Below, in pieces: positions 16,498 to 24,308 of a stretch of 64,000 nucleotides of DNA. A program made the position numbers and the translations under genes. Source of the DNA: JAJEAO01 sp963667635 (GTDB lineage: Bacteria; Acidobacteriota; Vicinamibacteria; Marinacidobacterales; Marinacidobacteraceae). The notes under the pieces were generated by a model, which was not told the origin of the DNA, made no database searches, and saw only the letters and a list, made by a program, of their open reading frames with translations. Every line of letters begins with the position of its first letter. Positions within the stretch are counted from its first letter, which is position 1. The DNA is taken from contig OZ246946.1 of assembly GCA_965232015.1 (NCBI GenBank), forward strand, positions 2,418,001 to 2,482,000. The letters run 5' to 3'.

Positions 16498-18348
16498 GTG
16501 GCGGGGACAGCATCGGGAGGGTTGACGCTCTCGGAGCGCGACCGCGCGACGCTGGCGGGGAAGGCGGGCCCGGCGCCGAAGCTCGCGATGCGGGTCCTGG
16601 TGCGGATGGCCGAAGTGCGGGGCGCGGAGAAGCTGATGGCCGTCGAGGGAGCGCACATCGACAGCACGATCTACGTCGGAGACGCCGGACTGGAGTTCGC
16701 CGAACGGCTCGCCGGGCTGGGGGCCCGGGTCGTGGTGCCCTCGACCCTGAATGTGAGCGGCGTGGACGAGTTCCACTGGCGGGAGTGGGCGGTTCCGACG
16801 GAGTGGGCGGCGAAGGCGACCCGACAGATGCGCGCCTATGCCGCGATGGGCACGATCCCGACGTGGACCTGCGCCCCGTACCAGACGCCGCACCTCCCCC
16901 GGTTCGGACAGCAGATCGCCTGGGGAGAATCGAACGCGGTCGCGTTCGCCAACTCGGTGCTCGGCGCGCGGACCGAGCGATACCCGGACCTCCTCGACAT
17001 CTGCTGCGCGATCACCGGACGGGTTCCGGCCGTCGGGCTGCACCTCGACGAGAACCGGCTGGCCACCCGCGAGCTCCGGCTCGTGGGGATCCCGGAGACG
17101 CTCGCGGGCGCCGACGACTTCTACCCGGTCCTCGGGCACCTGCTGGGGCCGTGGGCCGAGGACGAGCCGGCGGTGATCACCGGGCTGCCGGTGGTTCCCG
17201 ACGAGGACCAGCTCAAGGCGCTGGGGGCGGCCGCGGCGTCTTCGGGCGCGGTGGCGCTGTTCCATATCCCGGGCGTGACCCCGGAGGCGCCCACCGTGGA
17301 GGCGGCGCTGGGCGGGCGGGCCCCCCGGGAGGTGCGGAGGATCGGGGTCGCCGAGCTGGCGGCGGCGCGGCGGGAGCTGACCACCCGGACGGACGGACCG
17401 CTGGATCTGGTCGTCCTCGGGAGCCCGCACTTCTCGTTCGACGAGATCCGGAAGCTGGCGGCGGTCCTCGACGCGGAGGGCGGGGAGGCGCGATGCCCGT
17501 TCCTCGTCACGACCAGCCGGGCGGTCCGGGATCTCGCCGAGCGGGCGGGACTGCTGGCGCCGCTCGTCGCGTTCGGGGGACAGGTGACGGTGGACACCTG
17601 CATCCTCGCGACGCCGATGCTCGCCGAGCAGGATGGCCCCCGTCGCCTGATGACGAACTCGGCCAAGTACGCGTGGTATTCGCCCGGCCTGCTCGAGGCC
17701 GAAGTCGCCTTCGGGAGCCTCGAGGAGTGTGTGGCGTCGGCCCGCGCCGGAGAGATCGTGCGGCGGCCAGGCCCGTGGGACCGGGCCCGGGCCCACCAGG
17801 TGGCGGGGCGGGAGACGGACGTCGTGGCTCCACGCCGAAGTGATCCCTCGGCCGGGCCGACCGCCACTCGCGAAGCGACGTCGGTGCAGTGCGACCTGCT
17901 CGCCGGAAGCCCGGCGGAGGGGCTGATGCTCGCCTCGGGCGACCCGCTCAGCTTCTGGGGAGGCTACGACGCGGAGACCGGCAGGATCCTCGACACCCGG
18001 CATCCGCTCGCGGGCCGGATCGCGTCCGGGCGGGTGCTGGCGCTGCCCGCGACCCGGGGCTCCTCCACCACGACGGCGGTGCTCCTCGAGGCGATCCGAC
18101 GCGGGACCGCCCCGGCGGCGCTGGTCACCCGGGGCCGCGACGCCTTCCTCGCCCTCGCCTGCACGGTGGGCGAGGAGCTCTACGGGAGGAGTCCGGCGCT
18201 CGCCGCGGTGGGAGCGGAGGCGTTCGCGACGCTTTCGCGTTGGGCGTCAGCGCGGGTGGAGCCCGGCCGCATCGTGCCGGGGGGCGGGAAGGTCCCGCCG
18301 GCCGAGATCAGCCGAACGCCCGGGGCTGGAACCGACCGCGGTTCGTGA
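16498..18348 (+). CDS. Aconitase X, large and small subunits fused (cis-3-hydroxy-L-proline dehydratase-like)
   Basis: The 616-residue product joins the AcnX catalytic part (DUF521; residues about 10-430, with MAVEGAHIDSTIYVGDAGLEF, TWTCAPYQTPHLPRFGQQIAWGESNAV and ILATPMLA) to the small swivelling part (DUF126; residues about 470-600, with PLSFWGGYDAETGRILDTRHPLAG and GSSTTTAVLLEAIRRG). Characterised AcnX proteins are cis-3-hydroxy-L-proline dehydratases giving delta1-pyrroline-2-carboxylate; others act in mevalonate metabolism of archaea. Genes for a pyrroline-2-carboxylate reductase-like protein and proline dehydrogenase nearby favour the hydroxyproline role. GTG start. The 3' end overlaps the opposite-strand nuclease-like gene by 41 bases. 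Confidence 0.87.
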   Translation: MAGTASGGLTLSERDRATLAGKAGPAPKLAMRVLVRMAEVRGAEKLMAVEGAHIDSTIYVGDAGLEFAERLAGLGARVVVPSTLNVSGVDEFHWREWAVPTEWAAKATRQMRAYAAMGTIPTWTCAPYQTPHLPRFGQQIAWGESNAVAFANSVLGARTERYPDLLDICCAITGRVPAVGLHLDENRLATRELRLVGIPETLAGADDFYPVLGHLLGPWAEDEPAVITGLPVVPDEDQLKALGAAAASSGAVALFHIPGVTPEAPTVEAALGGRAPREVRRIGVAELAAARRELTTRTDGPLDLVVLGSPHFSFDEIRKLAAVLDAEGGEARCPFLVTTSRAVRDLAERAGLLAPLVAFGGQVTVDTCILATPMLAEQDGPRRLMTNSAKYAWYSPGLLEAEVAFGSLEECVASARAGEIVRRPGPWDRARAHQVAGRETDVVAPRRSDPSAGPTATREATSVQCDLLAGSPAEGLMLASGDPLSFWGGYDAETGRILDTRHPLAGRIASGRVLALPATRGSSTTTAVLLEAIRRGTAPAALVTRGRDAFLALACTVGEELYGRSPALAAVGAEAFATLSRWASARVEPGRIVPGGGKVPPAEISRTPGAGTDRGS

Positions 18349-18964
18349 TGCTCGCGCTGCTCCCCGTCGCCCGAATGACGAACAACCCCTTGCGCTCGGC
18401 GTACACCTCGGACTTCTCGTCCGCCTTCAGGTAGGCCACCGCGCCGAACACCGTGCGGTCGGCGTACTCCGGCGCCAGCTTCTTGAAGTGAGGCAGCACT
18501 TCGAGGAAATAGTCCACGTCCGCCACTTTCATCGTCGTCTTCACCTCAACGGCCACGACTTCCTTGCCGTTCACGGCGAGAATGTCCACTTCGCGCCGGT
18601 AGTCGTCGTACTTCAGCTTCAGGCTGGTCGACGTGTGGGTCACGTCGATGCCGCGTCCCTTGAGCAGGGACACCAGATCCCCATCCACGAGAGCCTCGAT
18701 GAGCTTGCCCCACTGTCCGTTGAACAGGCGGTCCAGAGCACGGAGGCGTCGGTCGAACTGCTTTCCGCGGCGCTCGGCCTCGGCCCAGCGCCGCTTGTCC
18801 TCCGCGAACCGCTCCTTCGCCCGTCGCTCGGCCTCTTGCTGCCGGTGAGCGGTCTCACGGTTCAAGCGAGAGGTCTCCCGAAGCACGGCCCACACCTCGT
18901 CGGCCCCTCCGAAAGGCGGCTTCTCGGCGCCTCGGGCTGTCGGATCCATCGGAGCCGTCAGCAT
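18308..18964 (-). CDS. DUF3782-like protein with coiled coil and nuclease-like fold
   Basis: The 218-residue product has a charged coiled coil (about residues 30-75, rich in Glu/Arg) and a C-terminal PD-(D/E)XK-like core: REVDILAVNGKEVVAVEVKTTMKVADVDYFLEVL, with candidate active residues Glu-Val-Asp and the E-V-K triad. This domain layout is common in cyanobacterial and other DUF3782-type proteins of unknown function, some thought to be nucleases in defence or mobile elements. It is convergent with aconitase X and overlaps its 3' end by 41 bases. ATG 18946 is an alternative start. Confidence 0.7.
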   Translation of the reverse strand: MLTAPMDPTARGAEKPPFGGADEVWAVLRETSRLNRETAHRQQEAERRAKERFAEDKRRWAEAERRGKQFDRRLRALDRLFNGQWGKLIEALVDGDLVSLLKGRGIDVTHTSTSLKLKYDDYRREVDILAVNGKEVVAVEVKTTMKVADVDYFLEVLPHFKKLAPEYADRTVFGAVAYLKADEKSEVYAERKGLFVIRATGSSASITNRGRFQPRAFG

Positions 18965-19034
18965 AGCCGGAAACGGCCTTCCACGGCGGCAGATCGGTCC
19001 CGACCGGACTCCCGGTCCGACGGGACGCCCGGCG

Positions 19035-20489
19035 TTACCGGTTGATCCCGGCCCGGCGCCACACCGCCCGGTTGATGGCGAGACACAGGAGGATCAGCAG
19101 CCCGACCTGGAGGATCACGGTGCCGACCGTGAATTCCCCGAACGGATCCCACCACGCGGTCCCGGAGGACGCCGCCGCCTGCCACATCCACCACACCATG
19201 AGGACGGCGAACTCGATCGGGATGACCCAGACGACGATCTTCTCGAACCAGGGACCCACGCGCCATTCCTCGTGGTCGCCGGTCAACTGCTCCTTCCGGA
19301 ACCGCCGGGCGCCGTGGCGGATGACGGTCACGGCCACGAACAGGCCGGAGACCAGGAGAGCCACGCCCCACGCCCAGTCCTGGTTGCGGAAGAAGCCGAG
19401 CGCCATGGCGGACGGCAGACCGCAGACGAAACACACCGCTCCCACCAGCGGAACGGAACGTTTCCGGGACACGCCCAGGTCCATCACCATCCGGTTCACC
19501 AGCTCGAGCTGGGTCAGCAGCGAGGAGATCGCCGCGCAGCAAAGGGTCAGGAAGAAGAGCGGCATCAGGAACGCGCCGCCCGGCATCGCTTCGAAGAGCG
19601 GGGGGAGCCAGAGGAACGTCAACCCCTCGTTGCTCGCCGAAAGCGCCGCCGAGGTGGCTTCCTCGGAGGCGCTCAGAGCGAACACGGTGCAAAGCACCGC
19701 GATCCCGGCGATCAGCGAAGCGGCGTTGTTGGCGATCGCCGCGGTGACCGCGGTCTTCACGAATCCCTGGCGGGTCGCCACATAAGCGCCGAGGACGGTG
19801 ACGAGGCCCCATCCGGCCCCGGTGCTCCACGCGGTCTGGGTGAGCGCGGCGAGCCAGACCTCGTAGTTCCCGAGGGCGTCCAGGTCGGGCACGAACAGGA
19901 ACCGCAGCCCCTCGACCGCTCCCGGAAGCGTCACGGCGCGAACGGCCGCGACGAGGAGCAGCACGAACAGGGTGGGGATCAGGAAGCGATTCGCGCGCTC
20001 GAGACCGCCGACGATCCCCCGGTAGATCACGAACGAGCCGACCAGCAGCGCGATCCCGTGGAACAGGATGGGCTGGGAGCTGCTCGTGAAGCTCACCCAG
20101 TAACGGTCCGGATCCACTCCGGCGAGCTCGCCCAGCGACGAGCCGACCAGGTACTTCAGGCACCAGCCGGTGACGACCGAGTAGTAGAACGTGATCGCGC
20201 AGGTGACGAGGCCGACGAACAGCCCCATCCAGTTGTGGCGGGGAGCGGTCGCGACGCCCACCGCGGCGGCCGGACCGCGCCGCGCACTCTTGCCCAGCGC
20301 GAATTCGGCGAGGAGCAGCGGGATGCCCCACAGGAACAGGAACAGGATCCACGGGATGAGGAACTCACCGCCGCCGTTTTGCGCCGCGATCCGCGGGAAG
20401 CGCCAGATGTTGCCGGTGCCGACCGCCATCCCGATGGTGGCGAGCAGGATCCCCCATTTCGAGGTGAACCGTTCCTTCGTGTGTTCCAT
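19035..20489 (-). CDS. Sodium-dependent amino acid (NSS/SNF family) transporter
   Basis: The 484-residue product has about twelve membrane segments and begins with the NSS signature WGILLATIGMAVGTGNIWRFPRIAAQNGGGEFLIPW, the unwound TM1 sodium/substrate site. LTQTAWSTGAGWGLVTVLGAY matches TM6. Such transporters (LeuT, TnaT, MhsT types) import amino acids with sodium. Its place just upstream of the pyrroline reductase-like gene on the same strand (48-base gap from 20490 to 20537 lies on its 5' side) suggests it imports proline, hydroxyproline or a related amino acid; that is inference. Confidence 0.9.
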   Translation of the reverse strand: MEHTKERFTSKWGILLATIGMAVGTGNIWRFPRIAAQNGGGEFLIPWILFLFLWGIPLLLAEFALGKSARRGPAAAVGVATAPRHNWMGLFVGLVTCAITFYYSVVTGWCLKYLVGSSLGELAGVDPDRYWVSFTSSSQPILFHGIALLVGSFVIYRGIVGGLERANRFLIPTLFVLLLVAAVRAVTLPGAVEGLRFLFVPDLDALGNYEVWLAALTQTAWSTGAGWGLVTVLGAYVATRQGFVKTAVTAAIANNAASLIAGIAVLCTVFALSASEEATSAALSASNEGLTFLWLPPLFEAMPGGAFLMPLFFLTLCCAAISSLLTQLELVNRMVMDLGVSRKRSVPLVGAVCFVCGLPSAMALGFFRNQDWAWGVALLVSGLFVAVTVIRHGARRFRKEQLTGDHEEWRVGPWFEKIVVWVIPIEFAVLMVWWMWQAAASSGTAWWDPFGEFTVGTVILQVGLLILLCLAINRAVWRRAGINR

Positions 20490-20537
20490 CAGGAATCTCC
20501 CCCCTTCTTGTTCCGGGGCTGCTCCCGGTTGGACGCG

Positions 20538-21521
20538 CTAGTCCGCGTCCTGGAGTCGCATCGGCGTCCCGAGGCCCCTCTCGACCGCACGCTCGTAGAT
20601 GAAGGCGGCGCAGGCGACATCCTCGATCGCCACCCCGACCGACTTGAACAGCGTGATGTCCTCGGGTGACTCCCGTCCGGCCGCCTGCCCCGCGACGACC
20701 TCGCCGAGTTCGGCGTGGATCTCATCCTCCGAATACTGCCCGTCCCGGATCGCCGCCATGAGATCTCCCGCCTCGGTGAGCACCTGTTCGCGGAAGTCCA
20801 CGCAGACGCGGGCGCGCCGGAACGCCGCCGCCTCGACCTCGCGCTTCACCGGGGCGTTCGCGCCGACCGAATTCACGTGGGCGCCGGGAGCGAGCCAGTC
20901 CGCCCGGATCACCGGAGTCTTCGTCGTGGTGGCGGAGCAGACGATGTCGAGCCCGACGACGGCCTCTTCGGCGCTCTCCACCGCCTGGGCATCGAGGCCC
21001 TCGGCGCGCAGCTCGGCGGCGAACCGCTCGGCGGCGGCCGGAAACACGTCGTGGATCCGCACCGTCGTGATGGGGCGCACCTCGCGCACGGCCGCCACCT
21101 GGTTGCGCCCCTGGAAACCGGCCCCGATCAGACCGAGAGTGGAGGCGTCCTCGCGGGCGAGGAAGCGGGTCGCCACCCCGCTGGCGGCGCCGGTGCGGGT
21201 TCCGGTGATGTGAGCGCCGGGCATGACCGCCCGGAGCGCGCCGGTCTCGGTGTCGAAGTAGAGCAGCGCGAAGTAGGTCCCCTCGGGATCCCGCTTCCCG
21301 GGAGTGCCAGTGAGCGTCTTGAGCCCGAAGCCCCCGAGATCGGGGATCACCGCCGCCATGATCCGGAAGTTCCCGGCGACCCCGGTGAGGGGCATGACCA
21401 GCCGGGGGGCCAGCGACGTGCGGCCCGCGGCGTGGAGCCGGAACGAGGTCTCGAGCAGATCCACTGCGTCCCGCATGGACAGGACGGAAGCGACCTCCCG
21501 TTCGGTGAGGATGAGCGCCAT
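20538..21521 (-). CDS. Ornithine cyclodeaminase/mu-crystallin family; probable delta1-pyrroline-2-carboxylate reductase
   Basis: The 327-residue product fits the OCD/mu-crystallin family throughout: LAPRLVMPL, GGFGLKTLTG (with the conserved Lys), TGTRTGAASGVATRFLARED, the NAD(P)-binding LGLIGAGFQGRNQVAAV, CSATTTKTPVIRADWLAPGAHVNSVGAN, and GDLMAAIRDG. Family members include ornithine cyclodeaminase, alanine dehydrogenase and LhpI-type delta1-pyrroline-2-carboxylate reductase. With aconitase X and proline dehydrogenase nearby, the reductase role (making L-proline) is the best guess. Proline dehydrogenase follows after 12 bases. Confidence 0.87.
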   Translation of the reverse strand: MALILTEREVASVLSMRDAVDLLETSFRLHAAGRTSLAPRLVMPLTGVAGNFRIMAAVIPDLGGFGLKTLTGTPGKRDPEGTYFALLYFDTETGALRAVMPGAHITGTRTGAASGVATRFLAREDASTLGLIGAGFQGRNQVAAVREVRPITTVRIHDVFPAAAERFAAELRAEGLDAQAVESAEEAVVGLDIVCSATTTKTPVIRADWLAPGAHVNSVGANAPVKREVEAAAFRRARVCVDFREQVLTEAGDLMAAIRDGQYSEDEIHAELGEVVAGQAAGRESPEDITLFKSVGVAIEDVACAAFIYERAVERGLGTPMRLQDAD

Positions 21522-21533
21522 CGGCGGGCGAGT

Positions 21534-22454
21534 CTATCCGGCGCTTCGCGAGAGGACGGCGCGCATGACGTGACGGAGCATCTCGGGGTTCTTCCGCAGG
21601 CGACGGAGCGAGTAGGGAAGCCAGTCCGGTCCGAAAGGAACGCCGACGCGCACCGGGTGCCCGGCGTCGCGGACGATCTGGCGGAGATCGGGGCGTACTC
21701 CGTGGAGCATCTGGAACTCGTAGTCGTCGGTGGTGCGCCCGAGCTCCTCGAGCATCCGGACCGCGTGGAAGATGAGCCACTCGTCGTGGGTGGCGATCGC
21801 GACCCGGGCGCCGCCTTCGAGCAGCTCGCGGAGCAGCGTCACGAAGCTGTCGCGGATGATCTGGTAATCGGTCCACGCGATGGCGTGGGGCTCGAGATAG
21901 ACGCCCTTGCAGAGCCGGACACTCAGTCGAACGTCCCCCTGTCGGCGGAGGAGACGCCGCACGTCGTCGAGGCTGCGGCGCATCCGGGCCTGGATGACGA
22001 CGCCGAAGTTCGGGGACCGGTGGCGCAGCTCCTCGTAGAGGGCGAGCGTGGGGGAGATCTGCGGACTGTCCTCCATGTCCAGGCGCACGAAGGCGCCGCC
22101 CCGGCGGGCGGCGTGGTCGAGGATGCTCGCCACCTGGTCGCGGCAGAAGTCCCGAGCGATCAGCAGCCCGAGCTGGGTCAGCTTGACGTGGATGTAGGCG
22201 TGGAGCTGACGCGCCTCGATCTCGTCCAGCACCTCCAGGTACACCTCGGTGGCCGTCTCGGCGGCAGCCCGATCGGTCACGAACTCCCCGAGCTGGCTGA
22301 CCGCGACGCGGAAGCCCTTCCGGTTCAGGGCCTCGGTCTCGGCCACCAGATCGGCCACCGTCTCGCCCGCGATGTAGGGCCGGGCGAACCGGCGCACGAT
22401 GGGCCGGGGGAGGAGCGGCAGCGAGGCGCCGACCGCGCGGTTCAGCAGGCTCAC
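21534..22454 (-). CDS. Proline dehydrogenase (monofunctional)
   Basis: The 306-residue product is a FAD-linked TIM barrel of the monofunctional PRODH type: VSQLGEFVTDRAAAETATEVYLEVLDEI, SVRLCKGVYLEPHAIAW with the KGxY motif, VAIATHDEWLI, YEFQMLHGVRPDLR and the closing RRLRKNPEMLRHVMRAV (the YxxRRxxE-like substrate helix reads YSLRRLRKNPE). It oxidises L-proline to pyrroline-5-carboxylate, passing electrons to quinone. GTG start 22454. It is coupled by 12 and 22 bases to its neighbours in the same direction. The P5C dehydrogenase gene is not in view. Confidence 0.92.
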   Translation of the reverse strand: MSLLNRAVGASLPLLPRPIVRRFARPYIAGETVADLVAETEALNRKGFRVAVSQLGEFVTDRAAAETATEVYLEVLDEIEARQLHAYIHVKLTQLGLLIARDFCRDQVASILDHAARRGGAFVRLDMEDSPQISPTLALYEELRHRSPNFGVVIQARMRRSLDDVRRLLRRQGDVRLSVRLCKGVYLEPHAIAWTDYQIIRDSFVTLLRELLEGGARVAIATHDEWLIFHAVRMLEELGRTTDDYEFQMLHGVRPDLRQIVRDAGHPVRVGVPFGPDWLPYSLRRLRKNPEMLRHVMRAVLSRSAG

Positions 22455-22476
22455 CGGGACTCCGGAATTCGACTCC

Positions 22477-23361
22477 TCAGAGGCCGAAGTGGCTCAGGAT
22501 CCGATCGGTGGCCTCGCGGGTGGGCTGATCGAGAGCGGCGGCGGGCGCCCGGATGCCGGCGGGGTGGGCGATGGCGCCCCGGCGGTGGAGCATCTCCTTG
22601 CGAATCGCCATCCCGATCGCCGGCTGGAACTCGAACCGCATGACCGGGGCGTAGCGGTAGAACGAGGCGGCGGCGCCGTCCCGGTCGCCGGCGTCCCACT
22701 TCGAGAGGACCTCCACGAGGAGTCGGGGGTAGGCGAATCCGGTCATCGCGCCGGTGGCGCCGGAGAGGAGCTCTTCGATCAGGTAGGCGCCGCCGAGCCC
22801 GCCGAAGATGGCGATCTCGACGTCCTCGGTCCGCTCCCGGATGCGGGCCGTCTTGTAGGGGGTGGGAGCGTCCTCGAGCTTGATCGTGCGGGCGGCCGGA
22901 ATCTCCCGGCAGATTCGGGCGAGGAGGTCCGCCTCCATGTGGTACCCCGAGATCGGAGGGAAGTCCTGGATCACGATCGGGATCGAGATCGTCTCGGCGA
23001 TCCGGGCGAAGTGACGAAAGACCGCCTCCGAGTTGCAGCGGGGCGCGCGCGGCGGGGAGACCATGACCCCGGCGGCCCCCGCCTTCTCGGCGGCGCGGCA
23101 GCGCTCGAGACAGATGTGGAGACCGGCGCCGGTGGCGCCCACGATCACCGGAACCCGACCATCCACATGGCGCAGGCTGGCCTCGAGGATCACGTCGCGC
23201 TCGCGGTCGGTGATCCGGTCCACCTCGCTGGTGACGCCGAGAGCGGTGAAGCCGGACACGCCGTCCTCGAGGAAGGTCTCGACGACCCTCCGAAGGCTCC
23301 CGGAATCGAACGTATCGCCGGGCGAGAACGGGGTAGGCAGGACGGAATAGACGCCGCGCAT
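22477..23361 (-). CDS. Dihydrodipicolinate synthase (DapA/NAL) family aldolase or deaminase
   Basis: About 294 residues: the N-terminus RGVYSVLPTPFSPGDTFD, the loop ALGVTSEVDRIT in place of GTTGE, VPVIVGATGAGLHIC, and the Schiff-base Lys in ARTIKLEDAPTPYKTARI. The usual Tyr of the DapA catalytic triad (YNxP) is replaced by QDFPPISG, so it is not a lysine-pathway enzyme. This subgroup handles 2-keto acids; in hydroxyproline pathways a DapA homologue is the pyrroline-4-hydroxy-2-carboxylate deaminase, which its context suggests. ATG 23361 is chosen; the frame stays open upstream only because it runs through repeat DNA. Confidence 0.82.
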   Translation of the reverse strand: MRGVYSVLPTPFSPGDTFDSGSLRRVVETFLEDGVSGFTALGVTSEVDRITDRERDVILEASLRHVDGRVPVIVGATGAGLHICLERCRAAEKAGAAGVMVSPPRAPRCNSEAVFRHFARIAETISIPIVIQDFPPISGYHMEADLLARICREIPAARTIKLEDAPTPYKTARIRERTEDVEIAIFGGLGGAYLIEELLSGATGAMTGFAYPRLLVEVLSKWDAGDRDGAAASFYRYAPVMRFEFQPAIGMAIRKEMLHRRGAIAHPAGIRAPAAALDQPTREATDRILSHFGL

Positions 23362-23396
23362 GGCCGGGGATGATTGCACAGAGTTCCGGCCGGCGG

Positions 23397-23456
23397 CATG
23401 GAGCGCCGCTTTCTTATGGAGCGCCGCTCTCCAGAGCGGCACCGCTACGGAAGGCA
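23397..23456. repeat. Hairpin repeats, GCCGCTCT variant
   Basis: A partial unit (ATGGAGCGCCGCT) is followed by a full one, ATGGAGCGCCGCTCTCCAG with stem GCCGCTCT/AGAGCGGC. The stem sequence differs from the main GCCGGACT/AGTCCGGC type but keeps perfect pairing and the same GGAGC flank. Confidence 0.75.
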
Positions 23457-23472
23457 GCTGCGCCGGGGAATT

Positions 23473-23635
23473 CAGCCTGTGGACAAAGTCACGCGGCCCG
23501 GTTCTCCCGGTAGGGGCTCGAGCGGCGATGCCCAGTTCTCCCGGCCAGTTCTCCCGGTGGGGGCGGGGCCCCGCCTGGCCCCCACCGGGAGAACTGGGCC
23601 ACTCTCGGTGCTCACGCGACTTTATCCACAGGCTG
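23473..23635 (-). mobile_element. MITE-like element, copy 3 (163 bp), inverted, with AATT duplication
   Basis: Bounded by CAGCCTGTGGACAAAGTCAC on the left and the complement of CAGCCTGTGGATAAAGTCGC on the right, so it lies in the opposite orientation to copies 1 and 2. AATT flanks it on both sides as a 4-bp direct repeat. It lacks the internal core of about 100 bp found in copies 1 and 2 and is close to a perfect long palindrome of CCAGTTCTCCCGGTGGGGGC-type motifs, so it looks like an internal-deletion form. Confidence 0.85.
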
Positions 23636-23638
23636 AAT

Positions 23639-23840
23639 TGCCGGACGGCGGTCCGGCGCGCCGGTTGGCCAAGGCTCTCGGTGCCGGACTGTCGGAGCGC
23701 CGGACTCCAGTCCGGCACGATAGAGAGAGGTACTCCAGTCCGGCACGATGGAGACGTTCTTCGCTAGTCGGCCAGTGTCCTGCGCTTCGACCGATTGCCG
23801 GGCCCCTACCGGGAGAACCGGCGGAGTCCGGCGCTCCAAG
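23639..23840. repeat. Cluster of hairpin repeats upstream of tmRNA 3' end
   Basis: Four or more units: GCCGGACGGCGGTCCGGC near 23640, GCCGGACTCCAGTCCGGC near 23700, a shortened copy (ACTCCAGTCCGGCACGATGG near 23731) and the GCCCCTACCGGGAGAACCGG motif with a partial hairpin near 23802-23836. Together with MITE copy 3 it fills the 490-base gap between the DapA-family gene and tmRNA; I see no gene in it. Confidence 0.75.
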
Positions 23841-23851
23841 GCGCGGCGCGG

Positions 23852-24221
23852 TGGAGGCGGCGGGAATCGAACCCGCGTCCGAAAGCCTTCCGCAGCGGCC
23901 TCTACATGCTTATCCGGGTTGTGGCGGGAGGCGCGCCCGAAAGCGCCCTCCCCGTTCGCCGCCGTCCCGCATCAATCCGGCGAATCGCGGGACAACAGCT
24001 ATCCCTGGGGTGTCACTGACGGCTCGGGAGCGCCGTCCGTCGAGCCCGCCTGGTCGTCGTCCTTTCCTGTCCCGGCAGGCAGGGTCAGGAAGGACGTGGC
24101 TTAAGCAGCCAGAGCCAGCTGATTGTCGTTGGCGTTTGTGTGTTTTCCACCGTTTGCGGAAGGTGGACCCCCGGCATGCAGTCGCTGCTTCCTGTACCTT
24201 CGTCGAACCCAGTACGCCCCC
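23852..24221 (-). ncRNA. ssrA: tmRNA (transfer-messenger RNA)
   Basis: The 5' end GGGGGCG at 24221-24215 is followed by TACTGGGTTCGACGAAGG, and the 3' end GGACGCGGGTTCGATTCCCG is a T arm; the last bases CGCCTCC pair with the 5' GGGGGCG. The tRNA-like part ends with discriminator A at 23852; CCA is not encoded (CCG follows). The tag frame ends at TAA 24101-24103 and reads, from a GCA resume codon at 24155-24157, ANGGKHTNANDNQLALAA. The final LALAA is the usual degradation signal for ClpXP-type proteases. About 370 nt. It frees stalled ribosomes and tags their products. The exact resume codon is inferred. Confidence 0.93.
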
Positions 24222-24308
24222 TTCCCGCATCGAACAGGGGGCCGTTTCACCGGCCCCGGAGACGGCCACGGTGTGGCGCCGCGCACAAGAACGTAGAATT
24301 GTAGCGCA

